Shown: positions 49,061 through 62,162 of the stretch, one piece after another
How positions within the stretch are numbered: position 1 is the first letter of the stretch
How the letters are laid out: each line of letters opens with the position of its first letter
Assembly (NCBI RefSeq): GCF_004379255.2
Contig: NC_056034.1
Span: 39,972,887 to 40,036,886 of the forward strand
Length of the DNA: 64,000 nucleotides
Origin: Salvia splendens
Lineage: Eukaryota > Streptophyta > Magnoliopsida > Lamiales > Lamiaceae
Direction of reading: 5' to 3'
Made by a program: the position numbers and the translations under genes
The notes under the pieces: generated by a model
What the model was told of the DNA's origin: nothing
The model's database searches: none
The model's input: the letters and a program-made list of their open reading frames with translations, nothing else

Positions 49061-50698
49061 ATGATTAATATTTTCTTAATATAAAAATACCCATAACTAA
49101 AAGTAAATTAAAATAAAAAGTATTCACATATCTGCCTTTGGATATAATGAAAAAGGAAACAGGCTAAGGAAAAATAGTATTAAAAGAAAATAGCACAAAA
49201 ATAAAAAGATAATGCAAGAAATGTTAAATCATTATGGCTATAATATTTTCCCAGGTATTCCACATATCAAATGTAGAAATGCTTTAGTATTTTAATTTTT
49301 TTAATATATTAAATTATTTTATTGTCACAATATTGATGATTTATATCACATGATAATTTAAAATAAGAAATTAACAAAAAAAGATCGAACAAGTTATGAA
49401 AAAATAATACAAATGACAAAAAAAAATAGATACAAAAGTATAAAATGATCAAATATAATTATTTTTAGAAAATATACGGTATTTATTAAATTATATAGTA
49501 TTAGTAATTATTTTATAATTAAATATAGTACTTTAATTATGTAGTGTGTTAATTAGTATTACCATAAATAATTCATAATCTAAATCAATACTATTTTCCT
49601 AAACTAATGGAGTTAAAAATATTCAATATTAAATAAAGATAAATTAGTCATAAAATTATATCCTAAAAAATAGAACTAAATTAGAGGGTATTTTGTATAT
49701 CCAATTTTTGTTAATTTATCTTTTCTCATCATGTATATGGGTGCAAATGTTACTTTATACATATCATAAGAATTTAATACAAATGTTTTAAAGAATAAAG
49801 GTCAATCTTGGTCCTAAACATGTGACCATAATATGAATTTGGTCCAAAACATTCACTTTTTGAAAAACAAGTCTATAACAAATGAAATCCTTGTCGCAGT
49901 GGTCCTTTTTTGACAGTCCCGTCAAAAACCTAACGGTCATGCCTCTGTGCAATTAGCATTGACCGTTAGTTTTTTGACGGAACCGTTAAAAAAAGGACTA
50001 CTTCGGCCACTTTTTCATTTGTTATTGACCTGTTTTTCAAAAAGTGAATATTTTGGACCAAATTCATATTTTGGTCATATCTTTAGGATCAAAATTGACC
50101 TTTACTCTTGTCTAAACTCTAAACCCTTGTTTCAATATTTAAGAACAAAATGCAACTAATATCTGAAAGGAAATTAAACTTCTTCCGAAAATCATTTCAA
50201 CTCCGGCCCAGCCCAGCCCAGTCCAGCCCAAACCCACCACAACCCACTTTGCAAATGGTGTTGGGACAATGGTCTAATTGAAAACAATGTAGTTTTAGAC
50301 ATAAGTTGTCTTTGATACATATCCCCCAAGCCCCAACTATAAAAAAGAGTTCAGTACTCTATACATGTATTGCTTCAATAAGGATATACTCATACCCAAA
50401 TGATGCCTATAATATACAATAAATCTATATACATAAACTGCAAAACATACTTGTGAAACATAATTTTTTTTTTCTGGTAACAAACAACAAATGCTTCATT
50501 TTAAGTTTTTGCGCATAGCAGCAGAAAATCACCTGAAATTTTCCAATAGTAAGCAATAACAGTGGCATCGTACCATTCAAGAATTTCCAAATGCAGATTT
50601 TCACTTGTTACCAGTAATGGCGAAATGCGGTTTTCAAGCAGACAACTTCTTGCCTGCTGCTGCTGGTTGAAATCCTCCAACACCCTTATAGTTAGATC
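49061..50698. other. gene-free region downstream of the lipase gene
   Basis: Very AT-rich to about 49790, then the foldback. From about 50450 to 50698 is probably the 3' UTR of the lipase gene on the minus strand. Confidence 0.5.
49792..50109. mobile_element. foldback / MITE with about 145-bp arms
   Basis: Left arm taaaggtcaatcttggtcct, right arm aggatcaaaattgaccttta. The arms also share atatgaatttggtccaaaa, attcactttttgaaaaacag-type and acggtcaatg-type blocks in inverse order. Nearly the whole 318 bp is palindromic, with a short centre near 49955. Non-coding. Confidence 0.8.
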
Positions 50699-53600
50699 TC
50701 ACTTTCTGAGATTCATGAAACAAGGAAGGGGATCAGACGACATCAACACCAAAAACATGACGTCGAACTGCAGAAACGGTGATTAAAAAAAGTCATTACC
50801 TCTAGCAGTGAGATGTAATAGAAATCCTCCATATGCTGCATCACAGCACTCCCATCTCTAATTCCGCGGAAAATATTTATTTCTGTGTTTAGAATGTTCT
50901 CGATGAGCTCTTTCTCCCCTTTCATCTAGCAATAAGATCAAAATGGATGCAATAAATCGATCAAACTGATTCTCAGATATACATATCATTACTCATTCCC
51001 AAAGTGGAAATGCCTTGTCTTTTCTTTTCTAGATTATTCAAATGATTCTGAATATGTATTCGTTCGAATCTGGAAACTGAGAAAATGACTTTTTGGGATG
51101 TATAAAGTGGAAATATGAACATACGAATTCGCTGACAAGAACATCAGGCGTCGCTTCCCCAATAATGTCAGCTTCATATCCAACCTCCAGAGTATCTAGA
51201 TTCTCCTGCAACAAGAAATTACATGCAATTTTAGCAAAGAAAACATGAGAAATGGATTGAGTATAGTTGAAAGGATTACACGACCATCTACTTCAAGTAA
51301 AAGTGAAAGCGTAGTTCAGTTTTCTATTCCCATCAGATTGCTAAATCATAGTTGAAAGATTCACGAGAAAACTAATTGTGATAAAACAACTTTGAGGTTG
51401 AGGTTTCAAGGAAATTATGGAAAATTGTAAACATATAAGAAATTCTAAACGAATGAGCCACTCACCATGTCATCCTTCTGATTGCCAGCAGCCAGATAAA
51501 CTGGGTGGGCTACATGGCAATATCCCATCAAACGAGGCACTGTCGGTATTATGTCCCTATGATTGACGACTCTCCAACTGTCCTTCACTTTCTGCAACAA
51601 CCGAAACAATATTGGAGTTGAAATCTTAAACTTAAATCTATCTATATTTGATTGCAGCATGCTTGGTAACTGTTATCACTTTCAACTGCAATAGCTACAT
51701 GTAGAATTTCCCCACTTCCCTTCATTTTTCTGATATTGACTGAATAAATATAAGCATCATATATGTTTTTTGTTCTTTGACAACTTGAACACATACCTGA
51801 TTGTATATTTCAGCAAATCTTCTGTTTCCAACTCTTGGAGATCCAAAGTTGTACATAGTCACAGCAATAGCTCCACACCTAGTCCCAGAGTAATTCACAT
51901 GGGAAATTTAATTATATTTAAGTGCTAAATATAGATTCATAGGAAGCAAAGTGATAATTAGTTGAATAACAACTGACTGCGCTAATTGACTTGATGCCAA
52001 TTCAAGGGCGAGCAGGGTAGCTAAAGCGCCCCCCAAGCTATGTCCTGTCACATATATATGCCATGCGGGAAGCAACTCAACAGAATCATCATCCCTGCAA
52101 TAGAACAAATTTAATTTAGCATATTTACATAAGAAACAAGCAAATATCCATATAAATGACTTCTTCAATTGCAAACTCAATAGAGCAATCCTCCTTAATT
52201 ATGTAAAATCCTCCAAACGAAAAAAATATAATTTAGAAGCGAAGTCTAGCAAAATGATTCATTACCTGTGACCTGTAGCTTGTTTAATGAGTGTGATAAG
52301 CCTAGTTCTAACAGAATCATATGCGCTCAGAAAACCACTATGCACCTGAAGTGAATTCAACAACAAGTCAATATTCCCGATCTGGATAAGCAGTTACAAA
52401 ATCAGAATTAGAATCATAACGTGTACCTGAACCTCGTTCGTGGAATCACCACCTATCCTTTCAGGATTTAGTCTGTACGAGAACAATACAATGCAACATT
52501 TAACAGGTTAAGTCAGAAAATATATGATATGAACTTCCCCAAAAAATTAGCATGCTAATACAGGGGAAAATAGAAACGGCGGAACAAAAGCGAAGCAGAT
52601 GAATATTATGTAACATAGTTGTGTTACCCTGTAGGTACGAGCATCAAATCTGTCACTACATCCTTCCACCTGGTCTGAAAAGATCGAGTGTCAGCATGCT
52701 AGCCACGAAAGTTCAAATAAATTGTCCCTAATCATAGAAATCCTAGAACCTACTTGTTCTGTTCCCCTGAAAGCTACGACAAGTCTTCTCCTTTCGAGAT
52801 CGCGCCAAATTGCCACCTGCATCCAAACAGGGAGCAAACTAACTAAAAGAACTATTTTCTATCATTAAACAGTGCAATCAAATGGAATATTAACCATCTA
52901 GATCACGAAATCTCTATCCAAAATATGGTTCAGGGACTTGCCTGAGTGTCTGATTCTGCATTATCCAAGAAGCAAATCTTTTCAAACTCGGATTTTATAA
53001 ATGTTGGATGGCCCAATGCATTTGCAAGCAGTGCCCAGGCCTCCATGGCACTTTCAGCTGTTGAAAAAAGTTTCCTCATCTCCTCAGCTTCTTCCTCAGT
53101 CATTGTTAATCCACCTTGATTACTTATTAGTCTTTTGCTCTCTTCGTCTCCAGGCACTTCTTCTTCCACTTCAACTGGAGTATCCTCTTTCTTTCCAATT
53201 AGGCCTGATTCATTGCTTAATTTAGAAACTGCTGCATTTACAACCATCAAAGCACCCAATATGGAGTCGGTTTGTCGTAATATATCCTGTGTAATTTTCT
53301 TAATGTCGGCTAGTGATGATGTCGGCTGCGTGCCACCGGACTCCGACCCATTCTTTGCATCAGCTTCAACTACCTCCTGACTATTCGGAGTGGCAAGCCC
53401 CGACTCAACATAACTTGCCTCTGCAATGTCACGTGATAACAAACCAAAATTCTTTAACAAGTCAATTTCGTCCCACTTCATTTTCTCTGGGGCAGGAAGA
53501 CCGAGTTTTTGAACAACATTATGATTCACAGTATCAGCTAACGTTTTCCAGAACTGTTTGTCAGTCCATGAATCCTCCACAGCTTGGATTTCTTCTGTAG

Positions 53601-56600
53601 AGTTTTTCACATTGTTCACCGCATCATCATCTGATAGGATTCCATCATTGCTGTCCTTATTTGTAAAGGCCTCATTATTCTCTAGCTCCGACTGCTTTTC
53701 CTTAACATCAGGGTCGGGGTCACTAGTAACTTTGGTCTCGGAAAGCCAATCCTTTTGAAGGTACGAATCGTTAAGCGACTTTAACTGCCCGAAAGCAAAC
53801 TGTACAAAGTCGCGTGCTTGAACTGTTTCTGAACCAACAAACATCTTGAGTGCAGGATCCAAACCGTGTTTCTCTAGAAATTCAGTCACAAGAGGAATCT
53901 TCCACCATTTCTTTTCATCATCTATTTTTCCAAAACTCTTGTACTTTACCTGAAACAAATTAGCAGGGAAGTTAAATGTTAATGCATTAAAAACGCAACA
54001 AGGAGATTTCAGCCATCGATTTAAAGCGTTTCAGCAACGGCATTCATTCATGAAGCCCAAAGCAACACCATTTTGCACCAGATACTGAAAATTTCACATT
54101 TTTAGTAACACTACAAATTGAAAATCACCTTTACTTTCCTTGACCACTCAAATTAGATTATCCAAAATTAATAATAATATAAACACTGTTATTCACAGTT
54201 AAATTCTTTTCTCAATTGAAGCCCCTAAAAGTGTTATTTTGCAAACCCTACCCATTACAAAAGTTCCATTCCAAACTGTGGAAGCTTCAAGGGTTCAGTC
54301 TTGTACTTTTATACATTTTAGTGGAGATAACGGAAGGAGAAGTCAAAACGAATCAGTTTAACTGATTAAAGAGCTTCTTCCTTTACTCAGCACAAGAATA
54401 TTTATGAACTCTGAATTCTAATTTTCTAAATAACAGAAAAAGTTGAAAGCTTATTCAGAAGCCACACTAGTTACACCATATGCAACAGAAGTACCGATCC
54501 AATCAGATAAAGTCCTGATATCTGATAATATCTTAATATCTAATATTTAATCAGTCAACTTACCTCCAGTTCTATCTTCCCACCACCTCCCATCCCTTCC
54601 AAGTCAAGAAGCACTTCATGTGAATTTCCTAACAAAAGAGGAGTTTCTTATTAGATACTCAGCTCCTAATATTACAGATTTATTATTTGTTGCAAATACT
54701 AGGAAAGCAGCATATGATTGCTAGCTCATATTATGTTCTTTTTCCACTGATTAGTGCTCCCTCCGTGCCATAATAGATGTCACACTTTCCTTTTTAGTTT
54801 GTCCCACAAAAGATGTTACATTTCCTTTTTTGGAAAAATTTCCCTCTCACATGAATATAAATATACTATTTTCCCTCTCCACCTCACACACAAAACATCA
54901 TCTCCTAAAATCTTGTGTCATTCCCCAAGGGTGACATCTATTATGGGACGGAGGGAGTAGTCTTTTTCTCCTAATAAAAATTGCAGTTGTTATGCAAATG
55001 GCATTCTCAAGTCCAAAGCAATTTTAGGATTGATGAAAATAACAGTACTAGATATTGCTGTGGTTATGTAGTGATGAGATTGTACCATCGCAAAGGTTTT
55101 CCAAATTGATACAGGAATTCCCCATGCGTTTGTGTGGAGTTACAAGGTTTGCGTCCCAAGCCGCAACCTATATATGAAGATGAAGGAAAATAAGCAACCG
55201 ATGTTAACCTCATGTACATGAGATGTTGGATATTTCATGTGAAGAAATCGAGGTTGATGATAAATCTAAAATAGAAATATAGAATTATTAGCTTGAGAAC
55301 TTAAACAGACGTCAGAGATGCTTGATGATGAATAAAATAAAAGTGCTACTTATACAGTAAATGAAACATTTTTCCACCAGCCCCATGACCAAAATTACAG
55401 GAAATTATCCATAACGTTATTACTAATAGTTCCACCTGAAGTGAAAAGAATCGATTTCAGTTGCATTTGTACCCGATTCTCTTCGAGTGCAGGAGTTAAG
55501 AAACTAATGCATACAACATCAGTGCATAATTTCAAGAAACAGATTTGATTATGATCTGAAGACATTTTGGACTGTCCAATAAGGCATAATATTCCTGCAT
55601 AGTAATTAGTCATATCTCAAGTATGCATGTGTGTGCTAACAATCTCATAGATTTGTTCAAAAATTTAATATAGAGGAAGAAGAAAAAACCACAATGAGCT
55701 TGGAGTTCAGAGTCTTTAGCAACCTGAAGATCATGTATGGGCGGTTGCTTGATATTCAAAGCAAATTCCTCATTCCATTTGGGTTCTTTTGTCCTGACAA
55801 ATTTATCAGTGGGAGAGAATGTCCAGAGTGGACTATGTCAATTCTTAAACATAAATAAAATTTTATTCCAAACAACCACCATAGCAAGTTCCCCAGAGAA
55901 TATAATTAACTGTGCACAAAATATTTCGGCATTTCTGCACAAATATATTGGGCTCGCAGTAGCAGAAACTAAAATTTAACCCCTTTCTTACATCACTATT
56001 TTGAAATGCTCAAAGATTTCAGCTTTCTTAATCCATAAATACGCGAACATATGAGTTAACTTACCCCCACTTGACATTGCTTTTGACTATCTGACAATCC
56101 AATTGCATGACTACATATGGATCGCTAGTTCCCTGAGCATACAAAAACGACACTCGTGAGCCAAAACCAAGTAAAGATTCATCACTAGAGTTAGACTATG
56201 TGAAGAGTGATAATTTAAGGTCAGGGGAGATGGAATTATAAGTAATTGGATGGAACAACTTTCCGACGTAAAAAGAATTATAGACATTACCCTACCCAAG
56301 GGTCCATGGCAGGGAAGTTGAAACCTTTCTTTAGCTTTACAAATAATTGGCCATCATAAATTTCTCGTACAAATGACCTGAAAATGTCAGATGAGTCTTA
56401 GTTTTTTGTAGAAATCTTATAAGCATATGAAGGAAAGAGAAACGGCAACAAATGCTGGAATAGATCTGATTTTAGAAAAACATGGATGCATCTAACCACA
56501 TAATATTAGCAAGTAAACAGGCAAAAGTGACTGGACGATTAGCGTTAATCTTCTCATTCATCTCCTATTGCACAAAACTAACATCTATGAGTTCATATAT

Positions 56601-57806
56601 TTGTCACCATACCTATCCATAAGTTATCTGATGAGGAAATAACACGAAATAGGAGAAATCACATTTTTGTCATAAAAATCCAACTTTAGCTAGTTTAGCT
56701 GCATTAGTAAGAGCAGAAAGTACATACTCAGATAGGAACACTGTCTGGCACTTGGCAGCATCCATCTCACGCCTGCCGGTTTTGTCCTGATAAAAACGCG
56801 CAAGATAAAAAGCATATTTCAGACGAAAAGGCATAGCCACTGGACAAGAATTTCTTCATAGCATCTCAGGGGGTTTAGATAGACAACATTCCCATATCAA
56901 AAGCTCCAGAACAGTCTTGACTGGCTAAAAGCAATTGCATCATAAAATTTTTGAAAGTGATAAGTTTTTACAAGTGTATCTGCTCTTAAAAACACCATAC
57001 ATTATCATTTCCTAGTTAGAAATTCTACTTTGAAATATTTGTAGATTGGATAAGGATACATAGGGAGCATTTTCTATTGAGGATTCGTCTAGATAGATAA
57101 AAATAGTTCAGGAAAATCTATTGTTTACTAAGATGAATTAGAAATTTGGGATATCTAAGGCCCTTGATAATTTCTATAGTTTGAGCATACTTGCTTCATT
57201 CATACCTCACTGGAGAAATCTTAGTAAAGGTAAAAAATACTCAAATTGAGTGTGTATATTACCAATCCTTAATACTAATAAACTAATAACTTACAACATC
57301 ACAAAATACTATAATCAGATCAGGAGAGTATATGTAAAAATTCACACTATTTTTCCTTGTAAGAACTACCAATAAGAACACTCAAATTAATAAACAACCC
57401 ACATCCCAAGAAAACAACGTTCTCTAAAAAAATCCCGTTTCCCCATTATAAAAAAACCAAAAATTGATGAAATAAAAGAAGAAAATGGATTTACAGGAGG
57501 TGTGATGTAAGCTTCAAACGCGAAACCAGCAAGAATGACAGCCAGATTAATGTCAAATGGAGGCCTCTCATTCTCAATCTCAGCCTTCTCAATTTCAGCC
57601 CTACTGCTGCTGCTGTTGCTGGTAGAACTTGCTAGAGAGGAAGTGATGATTCTTGAGCTTAAAGCCCCATCAAACCTATTGGGTAAAAATAGCTTCTTGG
57701 GCAAAAAAATCTTCTTAGAGAAGGAAAGGGAGTGACGGTTCTTCAAGTGTATGAGCTTTGGGGAGTTGGAGAGCGACAAGTGGAAGTGCGATTGCAATGA
57801 AGCCAT
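50699..57806 (-). CDS. HIL1: chloroplast C2-domain class 3 lipase, HIL1-like, 18 exons
   Basis: The closest relative I recall is Arabidopsis HIL1 (At4g13550), a plastid lipase that releases linolenic acid from galactolipid under heat. Exons on the minus strand: 57806-57495, 56786-56728, 56377-56296, 56132-56065, 55793-55724, 55167-55086, 54628-54564, 53949-52942, 52816-52754, 52674-52628, 52472-52427, 52345-52266, 52094-51978, 51878-51797, 51591-51466, 51205-51125, 50925-50800, 50767-50699; 2583 nt, 860 aa. A Ser/Lys-rich transit peptide precedes a C2 domain at about 125-245 (AMDPWGTSDPYVVMQLD, VAAWDANLVTPHKRMGNS). Exon 8 is a 336-codon acidic linker. The lipase domain follows with GHSLGG (Ser about 680), NHRDIIP (Asp about 740) and a His at about 753 or 756. 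Intron 8 has a GC donor. Intron 6 holds a MITE. The last exon is the least certain. No lesion is seen. Confidence 0.9.
54757..54957. mobile_element. Stowaway-type MITE inside intron 6 of the lipase gene
   Basis: Left end ctccctccgtgccataatag, right end ctattatgggacggagggag, followed by TA. The left flank reads TG, a likely mutated TA. Inner arms gatgtcacactttcc and gtgacatct partly pair. 201 bp. Confidence 0.85.
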
Positions 57807-58135
57807 GGATGAAGACGAGAAAAATGTTGAAATTAAAAAAGATGTATTTATTCAGGTAGTGATAAATTTGAAAAGTGGCGTGTGAATTTTGAGCACCTGA
57901 TAAACGGTTGCATGAGTGTCTTCCAGAAGGTGGGGAACGCCATCTCCTACAGCTAACGGTCTTTCTCGATTCTACTTCGTTTTGTATAATAATAAATAAA
58001 AAAAAGTACTGCTACTAATGAGTACCTAATTCTAATGATTTAATTAGTATTGACAAATTATTTTTGGTAGTGAGAATTAAATAATCGATGCTTATCACAT
58101 ACTCCATACGAAAACAAACTTCTTTTCAAATATGC

Positions 58136-58140
<5 letters not shown>

Positions 58141-58172
<32 letters not shown>
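58141..58172. repeat. (ATT)n microsatellite
   Basis: About eleven trinucleotide units without interruption. Confidence 0.9.
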
Positions 58173-58174
<2 letters not shown>

Positions 58175-58225
58175 AAGAACGCTAAAACTGATAATCGGTG
58201 AACATAAATTCTGATAAACCTAATA

Positions 58226-58465
58226 CTCCCTCCGTCCTACTCAGGAGTCGTCGGCACGAGTTTTAATAAATATAAAAAAAATTGGTGAAAAAAGATAGTG
58301 GAATGTGAGTCATATTTTTATATATTAGTTTTATAATAAAATGTGAGTGAAAAAAGTTAGTGAAATGTGATGCCTATTACTATTTATGGAATATTTCAAT
58401 CGAGACTCCTAAAATAGGATATCTAAAAGTGGTAAACCGGGACTCCTAAAGTGGAACGGATGGGG
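58226..58465. mobile_element. Stowaway-type MITE
   Basis: Left end ctccctccgtcctactcagg, right end aaagtggaacggatgggg, flanked by TA. Inner aggagtcg and gactcct pieces pair. About 240 bp. Confidence 0.8.
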
Positions 58466-59373
58466 TAACACACAAAATAAAAACCTAATAACACACAAAA
58501 AGAAAAGTAGAAAAGCACACTAAATTACAAGTCTTGCAGAGAGGACGAGCAAAACATGATGATTCCATAGCTGAAAGCAAAAGACAACTATGACATCCCT
58601 AACCCGAAGTATATATTATTTTGCATATTAGCATATTTTATTGTCATTGCACATTATATTGTCATTTGTACTATAGGAATATTAAGTGTGTCATAGAGGA
58701 TATATTATTTGTTAAGATGATAGTTGAATATATAGAGAGTTTTGAATCTAGAATATTTTTAAAATAAATATAATTATATATTATGTGTGAAACATATATT
58801 TTGCCTTAGTATAGTAAAGTTAAATGTGCATGTTACGTGTGTGTGTGTATGAAATTATACATATGTGCACACTTGTATTTCGATATGCATGGAAATTAAG
58901 TGTAGGTACGTAATAAAAGAAAGTAGATATGTATATATGTGGTTTCATTCTAATAATACATAACTTTTAAATATTATACAATATATATGTATATGTGTAG
59001 GCCACTTGTGTGCATATAGAAATGATAAAAACTTCACAAGTGTAATGCTAAGAAATACATGTCGTGTATACACATATCAATATTTTTGCTTAGCCTGATG
59101 TCGGTTTAATTTTAAAAATTTCCACCGATCCTATAAATATATATGTGTCTATTTCAGTGAAGGAAAAAAGGGGAAGGGAATTATCGAGGGCTAGTTGTAA
59201 GAAAAAAAAAATCGAAATAAAGAGTTAGTAGAAAAAGAAAAGAATAGCAGTATTAAAAAAAACAAGTAGAAGAAAAGGAAAATTATTCAAGGGATGGAGA
59301 AAGCACCAAACAAAGACAGTTAGACGTCAAAAGCAACGATAAAGCAAAAACACAGCCGATACTTTCGAAATAA

Positions 59374-60017
59374 GGCCATCCGCAATGGGGCGGACGATGG
59401 CACGCCCGACGGCGTGCATCGTCCGCCCCATTGCGGGTGCGTGACATAGGCCGCGGACGATCGTCGCGCCCTATACTAAGGGCGCGGACGATGTCCATCG
59501 TCCGCCCCATTGCGGCCTACGCGGACGATGGCCGCGGACGATAGGCCATCGGCCGCGCCATTGTCCGCCCCACTGTGGGCTACGCGGACGATGGCACGCG
59601 TTTTTTATTTTCTATTTAAATCTCGTTTCTCATTCATTTGTACATACGAATATATCGACTATCTCTTTACATATTCTCTCTCAACATCCAACCAAAATGA
59701 ATCTCGGCGACGACATCAATAGTTCTAGTTCGTCTGAGTCCGGTAGCCGCCGTTGCTGAGTTTGCGTTTTTTTTTAATTCGCATTGTAATGTATTAATTT
59801 TTATTAAATGAAATGAAGTTTTTGAAATTCGTATTTTAATTTATTAGTTTTTTTAAATTCGTATGGATTTTGTAAATATTAAAAAAATTATGATGTGGCG
59901 CGCCTTAGGCCGCCCTTTAGGGCGCCCCACTGCAGGTGGGGTGGGGAGGTAGGAGGATAAAACTGATGACGTGATGCGCCATAGGGCGCGTCTTAGGGCG
60001 CCCCACTGCTGATGCCC
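59374..60017 (+). mobile_element. non-autonomous PIF/Harbinger deletion derivative
   Basis: Flanked by TAA on both sides (59371-59373, 60018-60020). It starts ggccatccgcaatggggcgg and ends ccccactgctgatgccc. The GC-rich left subterminal part repeats gcggacgatgg-type words. A remnant of the element's own gene start lies at 59697-59759 (20 codons, then TGA), after which the transposase body is missing. 644 bp. Confidence 0.85.
59697..59759 (+). pseudogene. residual start of a Harbinger-encoded protein
   Basis: A 20-codon frame with a Ser-rich run (INSSSSSES), preceded by a TATTTAAAT-containing promoter-like region and an A-rich leader. It ends abruptly at TGA with no downstream coding. Best read as the 5' end of an element-encoded gene left after internal deletion. 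Inference from position and composition only. Confidence 0.4.
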
Positions 60018-61424
60018 TAAAGGAGAAATGCTAAGAATATTTTATTAGCCACTCCTTACTTCATGTAGCTTTTCGAAACCTTCTCCATGTGAAAAGGAAA
60101 ATTGATGACACCAACCTCGTGCTCATGCCCTGCCAAAAGAGTTAATTGTTTCTTGAAATCACAAAGATTACCATATTTTGAATATTCCAAATTGACATAT
60201 AGAACATTGTCATTTACAACTTCATATCAAACCTTTTGAATGGGATCCCACTGCACAAGAGGAAACTTGCATTCGCTTGGTTTTGGGAGCAATAAGACAT
60301 CCCATTAGGAGCAACAATAGCACCTTAAGCTGGTGGAGAACTTACACTCGAAAGAGAGATGATCAAGGGTCTCACTTTCATTCTTGCAAAATGCGCATTT
60401 ATCATCGTCAATCCTTCGAGTTCCATACTTGAAAAGCCTTTTCTTGGCATGAAGCAAGAACCAAACATATAGTTGTGCTCATGGAGGGGTCATGTTTCTC
60501 CACGCCAGTTGTCTGTCTGTATAGCAATGTCCTTCGTCTTCACTTGGTTATTGACCTATAAAACAAGTTTAGAAACCAGAAAAAAACAGGCACTCCATAA
60601 GCTCAAACTCTCACATCGCTCGTGTTTTCTTTCAAGCTGCATCGATTCGCAGCAAGCTAAAGGTCTCCTACTAAAGCCTCTTCCCATACAAAGAGATTCC
60701 TTCTCCAATGCATATTCCGTCTCCACTCTCCTTCAGCCCATTCTCCCTTGTTAACCTCTTCTTTAAAAATATCACCGGACATTCGTGGACATTGATATAA
60801 TATTGCTGGAATGACTTTTTCACTTTTTAAGTCCTACTTTTTTGGCTAAAATACCCTCTGTCTATAAGAGTTATGTCATTACATGAGAAAGACTTCAATT
60901 CCACGATACCAAACTGAGCCTTTGAAAATTTGGGATATTCTAAGAACCTTTATGATTTTTTATAGTATTATTTTAAAACTAAGCCAATTTTATAATTTAG
61001 CTGAATAATGTCACAAACATGTTGATTGTTGAATATCTATATAATTGTATTCTTACAAACATTTTTAAACGTTATAAGTCAATAAATTTCTGACTACTCG
61101 CAACGGTAATAGTAATTTTATTTATTCATACAAAAATATCATTGTATAATTCATATTCGCAACGTAATTGATAGAAAGAAAGAAAACCTTAAACTTCAAA
61201 AACAAAATATTAAAATCAAAATAATAATTTTATTACAACCGAACCGTAGGAAGAATGGGTTCAAAACCTTATATACAAATACTTATTTCACATCTCGGGA
61301 ATTTACGATCTTCATGAACAAATTCCCAAGGCAAACCTAAACCAAAATAAATATTCACTAAAACAAAACAAAAATTTACATTTTTTATTCTTGAAAATCA
61401 AGAAATTATTAGGCCTTATTCACT
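60018..61424. other. region between Harbinger derivative and LEA gene
   Basis: Contains the LINE relic (60285-60505) and AT-rich DNA. The open frame at 60473-60754 has no recognisable domain. Confidence 0.5.
60285..60505 (-). pseudogene. LINE-type reverse transcriptase zinc finger (zf-RVT) relic
   Basis: On the minus strand the frame reads YVWFLLHAKKRLFKYGTRRI, then CAFCKNESETLDHLSFEC, the CxxC...HxxxxC pattern of the zf-RVT domain at the C-terminus of plant LINE reverse transcriptases. Stops flank the piece on both sides (a TGA just upstream, a TAA near 60320). Only this domain survives; no reverse transcriptase core is seen nearby. Confidence 0.75.
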
Positions 61425-61903
61425 TCACTTCTTCTGCTCTCCCATGCCAAGGGTGTTCTTAACACCATCAAGTGCTCCCTGAGCCATGTTGGCTGCTGAC
61501 TCAGCAGTCTGCAAATATAATTAAAATAAATAAATTCAAATACATACAAAAAAATTTATTTAATAAGTGAAAGGAAATGAAATGAGAAATTGATATAACC
61601 TGCTGAAGAAATGTAGCATTCTCCTCCTTGCTTTGTTGGGCCTGGCCTTGGGAGTGTCCAAGGGCATCATGGGCCTTATCGTGGGCCGTGCTCGCTGTAT
61701 CCTTGGCCGAGTCCACAAACTGCTCAGTTGCAGCCTGCCCCAATATTTAACTCTCAATTAAATTATTTATAAATTTGATACTACTATAAAATCGAATACT
61801 TTAAATGTGATAATTTCTAGAAAAATAATGACAATTATTTATGATGTAAAATAAATACCTGAGCATGGGCACGGTCCTGTCCGGCGTTGAATTGGCTCGA
61901 CAT
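61425..61903 (-). CDS. small KIN/LEA-type stress protein, 3 exons
   Basis: Exons on the minus strand are 61903-61859, 61734-61600 and 61508-61425 (45, 135 and 84 nt, all phase 0), giving 87 aa. The N-terminal MSSQFNAGQDRAHAQ, the Ala/Lys/Gln-rich middle (AKDTASTAHDKAHDALGHSQ) and the C-terminal MAQGALDGVKNTLGMGEQKK match the small hydrophilic LEA / cold- and ABA-inducible KIN family. Such proteins are disordered and protect cells during water loss or cold, or accumulate in pollen. No signal peptide, no lesion. A TATAAATA box is 98-105 bp upstream of the ATG. A broken Harbinger transposase begins about 260 bp upstream, so the promoter is short or includes transposon DNA. Confidence 0.9.
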
Positions 61904-62000
61904 GTTGAGAGAATTGGGGAGAATTAACTTTGTAGTGGAAGATAGTTAGAGGGGAAAGCAACTTTTGAATTTGATGATTAATAATGTTGAGATTAATGGG

Positions 62001-62008
62001 TATTTATA
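62001..62008 (-). promoter_or_regulatory. TATA box of the LEA gene
   Basis: On the minus strand TATAAATA, about 100 bp upstream of the ATG at 61903, a good plant promoter position. Confidence 0.6.
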
Positions 62009-62162
62009 GTGGTGCATTATGCTAATTGAAGTAGGAATATTAGTGGTGTATATGTATTTTATAATTGTTGGTGATCAGTGAATTGTTGTTCTAGACATGT
62101 GCTTTGCCACTCCTTTTTTTTCTCCTGGCTTGTAATCTCTCTCTGACTTCATAGGGTAAACC

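Larger units (their letters stand above)
57807..59373. other. gene-free region upstream of the lipase gene
   Basis: Holds the lipase promoter side, an (ATT)n microsatellite at 58141-58172 and a Stowaway-type MITE at 58226-58465. About 58560-59370 is AT-rich and shows nothing nameable. Confidence 0.5.
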
